NCBI RefSeq assembly: GCF_049306965.1
Contig: NC_133183.1
Coordinates: forward strand, 25,229,501 to 25,293,500
Direction of reading: 5' to 3'
Origin: Danio rerio
Taxonomy: Eukaryota > Chordata > Actinopteri > Cypriniformes > Danionidae
DNA length: 64,000 nt
The notes under the pieces were generated by a model. The model saw only the letters and a program-made list of their open reading frames with translations. It was not told where the DNA came from and searched no databases. The position numbers and the translations under genes were made by a program. Shown piece after piece: positions 60,285 through 64,000 of this stretch (positions are counted from its first letter, which is position 1; the number at the start of each line of letters is the position of its first letter).

Positions 60285-62735
60285 ATGGCGCGAGATCTAA
60301 AAGGTAAGATGTCTGTGCTTTCTTTAAGTTTTTACTAACTGTCCCTTTATACACGTCCCAAATAATTTGCCGCAAATAAACGGGCTGTTTTAAATAAATT
60401 GCATTGTTAATAGCATTACTAGTGTGCAGAAAGTGCTCATTACACATGAAACTTAAACGACATCATCGAGCCATGTTTATGTTCTTTAAGATTGCAGGGT
60501 GCCCTGTAAGCTTTTGTTGGAGGACCTTCAGGCTTTGTGCCGAAGAAAAAAACTAGTTTGCAAGCAGCTGAGTGTGACAAAGAACAACTTTAATGACTAT
60601 GAAGTGGAGTATCTGTGTAACTACAAAAAACACAAGGTCAGATTATTATGCTTTTAAAGTATATCATGAACGGCTGTGGTGAGGTCAGAAATGTTAAAAT
60701 AAGATGGACCTGCAGGGCATCTTAATCTAAAATGCAAAATTTTACATAATTTCTATGATGAGGTAAAACTTTTCACAGATAAAAATGGCATTAATATGTT
60801 TTAGTTTATCGTATTTTTGTTAGCATTGTCTCTACTAGCAAAGCTTTTGGGGATCTGGGATCCAATCGCATTGTTTTCTTGAACATATTCAACTGAATCT
60901 GAATCTCAGGTAAGGTTGTTTGGTAGATTTATTAAATAGAGACTAATTCGGGACAGATTTACTGCAAGAGAGCGCTTCTGTTGGATTGAGCTCTGGGCTG
61001 GGCGATTTGGCCCTAAAATAAAAATCTTGATTAACGTTAATTATTAATTTTTTTTGCCCTAATAAATCACTGACAAGTTTTGTACAGTAAATAGGCTCAC
61101 ATATTACAAGCGAGAGATTTTTGACTAAAGCATAATTGTTTTCAAATAATTGAAAGAAACACATTATCAACTATCTGTAATTATTTATTAAACATCAACA
61201 TTGAACAGCTGAAATTAAAACACATATTGCCAAAAACAGTCACTTTTTTCTTATAAAAAGTGAAAATAAATGATTTGCACTTTCGCAAACAAAATATTTT
61301 ATATTATTTTCATATTAAAAGTAGATAATAAGCAGTATCTCTTCCAAAAAAAATAAGTCTTGTATATCCTGTAAGTAATATTTTGAACAGTGCTCTTCTT
61401 AAATCTTTTGTAAACAAATAATTTAATGCAAATAATAATGTGATTACTATTGAAAATATGCCGTTTCAAGGCATCTCTGCAGCAGCTTCCAATCATTGTC
61501 AATATAGTGCATATGTGCAACGTGTAGTTACAATTTTTGAGAGGTGCGCAGGTATACGAAAGGCTGCGAACCATACACATGTGCTCAATGCAGAAGTATA
61601 AATCAGCCATAACAGAGTAAGGTCTCATGACTCCACATGCGATAAGGAAAGTAATTAAAAAAAATTGACCTGTAAAAATTAGATTGATTATAGGTTCTGA
61701 AAGTGGATTACGATTACTTTGAGTAATTTTCCCAGCCCTAGATTGAGCTCCATTGAGCTCCTAATCGACAGCTTTGGCAATTACCATTTTCCCTAAAATA
61801 GAAGCTCGGATATAGTAGATCTGGGCTCATCTCTTAGAATCTAACCATTTTGACTTAATCTACACAGACTTAATATAAAGAAATGTTCTTCCTTTCTTCA
61901 ATACATTTTTGTCTCATTTAATTGGGTGGACTAGCTATCAATCTGATGGGGTCAGTGCCACCCTGGCCCTTTTGTAGCCTTGCTACTGGCCTCAGCTGTT
62001 TCTACTTATCCATATTTCATATCCCCAATTTATAAGATTTACCTCACAGTAACCTTTAGAAATATGCCTGTTCAGGGTCGAGAGTTCTTCCTGGTGAAGT
62101 GGAAAGGCTACGAGGAGTCAGAAAACACCTGGGAGCCTCTTAAAAACCTTAAATGCCCAATACTGTTACACCAGTTCCGAAAAGACATGAAGGCAGCTCT
62201 GCTTCAGGCCAACGAACCACTTGATTCTGCATCTTTGAGTGGCCCTATCATCTCCTTCCTTCGCCAAAAGGCCACACAGCGCATTAGGCTTAAAAAATGG
62301 GAAGACCTCATGAACCAGACCTGCTGGCACAAGGGCCGAATATTTGTCTCAAATGAGGTAGACATGGATGGACCTCCCAAAAACTTCACCTACATTAATG
62401 AGAATAAGTTAGGGAAAGGAGTAGATATGAATGCAGTAATAGTGGGCTGTGAGTGTGAAGACTGCGTCTCTCAGCCAGTTGATGGCTGCTGTCCAGGGCT
62501 GCTGAAGTTTCGGAGGGCATATAATGAGAGCAGGCGGGTGAAAGTGATGCCTGGTGTACCCATTTATGAGTGTAACTCCAAGTGCCGCTGTGGACCAGAC
62601 TGTGCCAACAGGGTTGTGCAGAGAGGTATTCAGTATGACCTGTGCATTTTCAAAACAGACAATGGCAGAGGCTGGGGCGTGCGGACACTGCAGAGGATTA
62701 ATAAAAACAGCTTTGTTATGGAGTATCTTGGAGAG
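60285..62735 (+). CDS. suv39h1: Histone H3K9 methyltransferase SUV39H1, 5' part (gene continues past the window)
   Basis: SUV39H1 trimethylates H3K9 in heterochromatin. Coding exons seen: 60285-60303 (19 nt), 60491-60636, 62076-62735, ending in a GTAAG donor. The chromodomain begins DYEVEYLCNYKK and is split by the 1.4-kb intron, then continues GREFFLVKWKGYEESENTWEP. The pre-SET zinc region contains GCECEDC, CCPG, YECNSKCRCG and CANRVVQ. The SET domain has started (GRGWGVRTL, NSFVMEYLGE) when the exon ends. The catalytic NHSC motif and post-SET cysteines lie beyond base 64000. Exon 2 uses the acceptor CTTTAAG|AT: the nearby CAG would break the frame. The longest open frame here begins upstream of the true acceptor at 62076. 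Paralogue a or b is not decidable. Confidence 0.95.
60994..61740. mobile_element. hAT-like transposon in suv39h1 intron 2
   Basis: Ends TGGGCTGGGCGATTTGGCC and AATTTTCCCAGCCCTA. The 10-base direct repeat GATTGAGCTC borders it at 60984-60993 and 61741-61750. No transposase is present. Confidence 0.8.
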
Positions 62736-64000
62736 GTAAGATGTTGAAGTCACCATTTATTTTTTCACTTAATATTGAGTGTTAAAGAGTGTTTAAACAT
62801 CAATACATCTTTTTGAGCAAATCTTGATTCTATTAAAATTCATGTTATCTTAAAGTTATATTCCTTCTCTGACAACATCTCAGCCCAAGACCAAATGGCA
62901 CCCACAACCCTTGAGGTCTTCCCCTTGAGTCCATATCTTCAAGTCAAAATGCACTTTGACTGTTAGTAGATGTCTGCTGTGTGCTCATCAAGGGTGGATT
63001 GAGGCTGTAAAGGAGACACTTTTGAGTACTCTTCACAAAGCTAAAATAATAAATAAGACCCTATACTATACACGCTGTCTGCTGGGTCTTAAAAAGTCTT
63101 TAATGCCAAAAATGAAATTTTAGGCCTTAAAAAGTCTTAAATTCACTGAAGTATTGTGTTGTAGGTCTTAAATCATTTTAAACCAGTCTTAATTTTGTTT
63201 TGGCAAAGTAAAGCTACTTAATCGAGCCGACATCCATCCAATAACCAACAGTACATCAACAAATTTTTTTTTTATATATATATATTTAATTTGTTTATAT
63301 TACAAACAAACACAATTCACAACAGCTGTTGAACATTTTTACAGCAAATTGCCGAATTAAATTGTTTTTATTTTTTATAAAAAAATATTGAATATAAACT
63401 GAAAATAAACTAAATACCCAGCCATTATTAAACTTCCTTAGTCTTTAACCCTGTGTAAGTCTAACATTTCATTCTTAATAGTCTTTAAAGGGTCTTAAAA
63501 AGTCTTGAATTTGACTTGATGAAACTTGCAGAAACCCTGTATACAGTATTATGGGTTTAATAGAGATAAGCCCACAGTGGCCATAGTAAGGCCACAAGTG
63601 TGTATGTGAAGTGTGCCATTTGAGATTGTTTCCTCTTCTTTTATTTGATGATTTGATTGCTGGATTGAAGGCAGGTTCCTCTCATGAAATTAACCAATAG
63701 CAAAAGACAGTTCCTAATGAACAAAGTGAAGCTCCACTCTGTTTTTTTAATAGAAATGTCAAGATGCACATAGATTTTGAAAATCTGGATAAGAGCAATT
63801 ACATGCAAATGTCAACCTTGCCATGAAAAAAAAAACATAAAAAAAAAAAAGCAAAAATCCCATTCTAAGTTTTTATTTTTTTGTGTAGGGTTTGTTTTAC
63901 AGGATTGTAAAAATACTCAAAAATGTCTCTGTCAATGTTCTCAAACAATTATATTTGATTTACCAAAGTCACACAAGTGCCAATTTCACATCCGTCACAT
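62736..64000. other. Start of the next suv39h1 intron
   Basis: Follows the GTAAG donor at 62736. Contains repeated GTCTTAAAAAGTCTT-type segments at 63090-63190 and 63480-63510, perhaps ends of a dispersed repeat. No SET-domain exon is present before the window ends. Confidence 0.6.

Noticed and set aside
61980-62075. N-terminal extension of the suv39h1 third exon
   Set aside because: The frame is open upstream of the acceptor at 62075, but family alignment resumes exactly at GREFFLVKWKG after it.

Overview
The window is teleost nuclear DNA, almost certainly zebrafish (Danio rerio). It has tRNA-derived DANA SINEs in both orientations, a 5S-rRNA-derived SINE, many short hAT-like DNA transposons and long microsatellites in AT-rich DNA, and split genes with GT-AG introns.

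Layout. Positions 1-22.7 kb hold no gene I can defend: repeats, two RFX-like X-box palindromes, and near 20.3-21.0 kb a CpG-containing stretch that may be the promoter and first exon of the next gene. At 22.7-44.0 kb (+) lies a complete de novo DNA methyltransferase of the Dnmt3b class, 23 coding exons and 1433 predicted residues. At 47.3-53.1 kb (+) is mapre1 (EB1). At 54.5 kb (-) is a small intronless gene of the C6orf226/PEX39 family. At 56.1-59.7 kb (+) is an OST-alpha (SLC51A) family membrane protein. At 60.3 kb to beyond the window (+) is suv39h1, with only the N-terminus, chromodomain, pre-SET and start of SET inside.

The main observation is the architecture of the Dnmt3 gene, a three-part chimera. 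Its first three coding exons encode an EB1-type calponin-homology (CH) domain. Exons 2 and 3 have exactly the lengths (146 and 199 nt) and phases of exons 2 and 3 of mapre1, which lies 3.3 kb downstream on the same strand, so the 5' part looks like a tandem copy of mapre1 spliced onto dnmt3b. Exon 4 is a single 1721-nt open exon that reads as a captured hAT-type transposase: BED-like zinc finger, RNase-H-like body and the start of the C-terminal dimerisation region. The canonical CxxH motif and the usual late TRW motif are not recognisable. PWWP, ADD and an intact C5-methyltransferase domain follow. At the place of EB1 Lys89, important for microtubule binding, the Dnmt3 CH domain has Glu90.

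A DNA methyltransferase and an H3K9 methyltransferase thus lie about 16 kb apart, separated by a cytoskeletal, a peroxisomal and a transporter gene. The introns carry nested transposons, including a fossil solo LTR with a 5-bp target duplication inside a hAT element.

All exon boundaries were read by eye from splice sites and reading-frame continuity. Paralogue letters (dnmt3bb.2, mapre1a/b, suv39h1a/b) come from recall and are not proven by the sequence.
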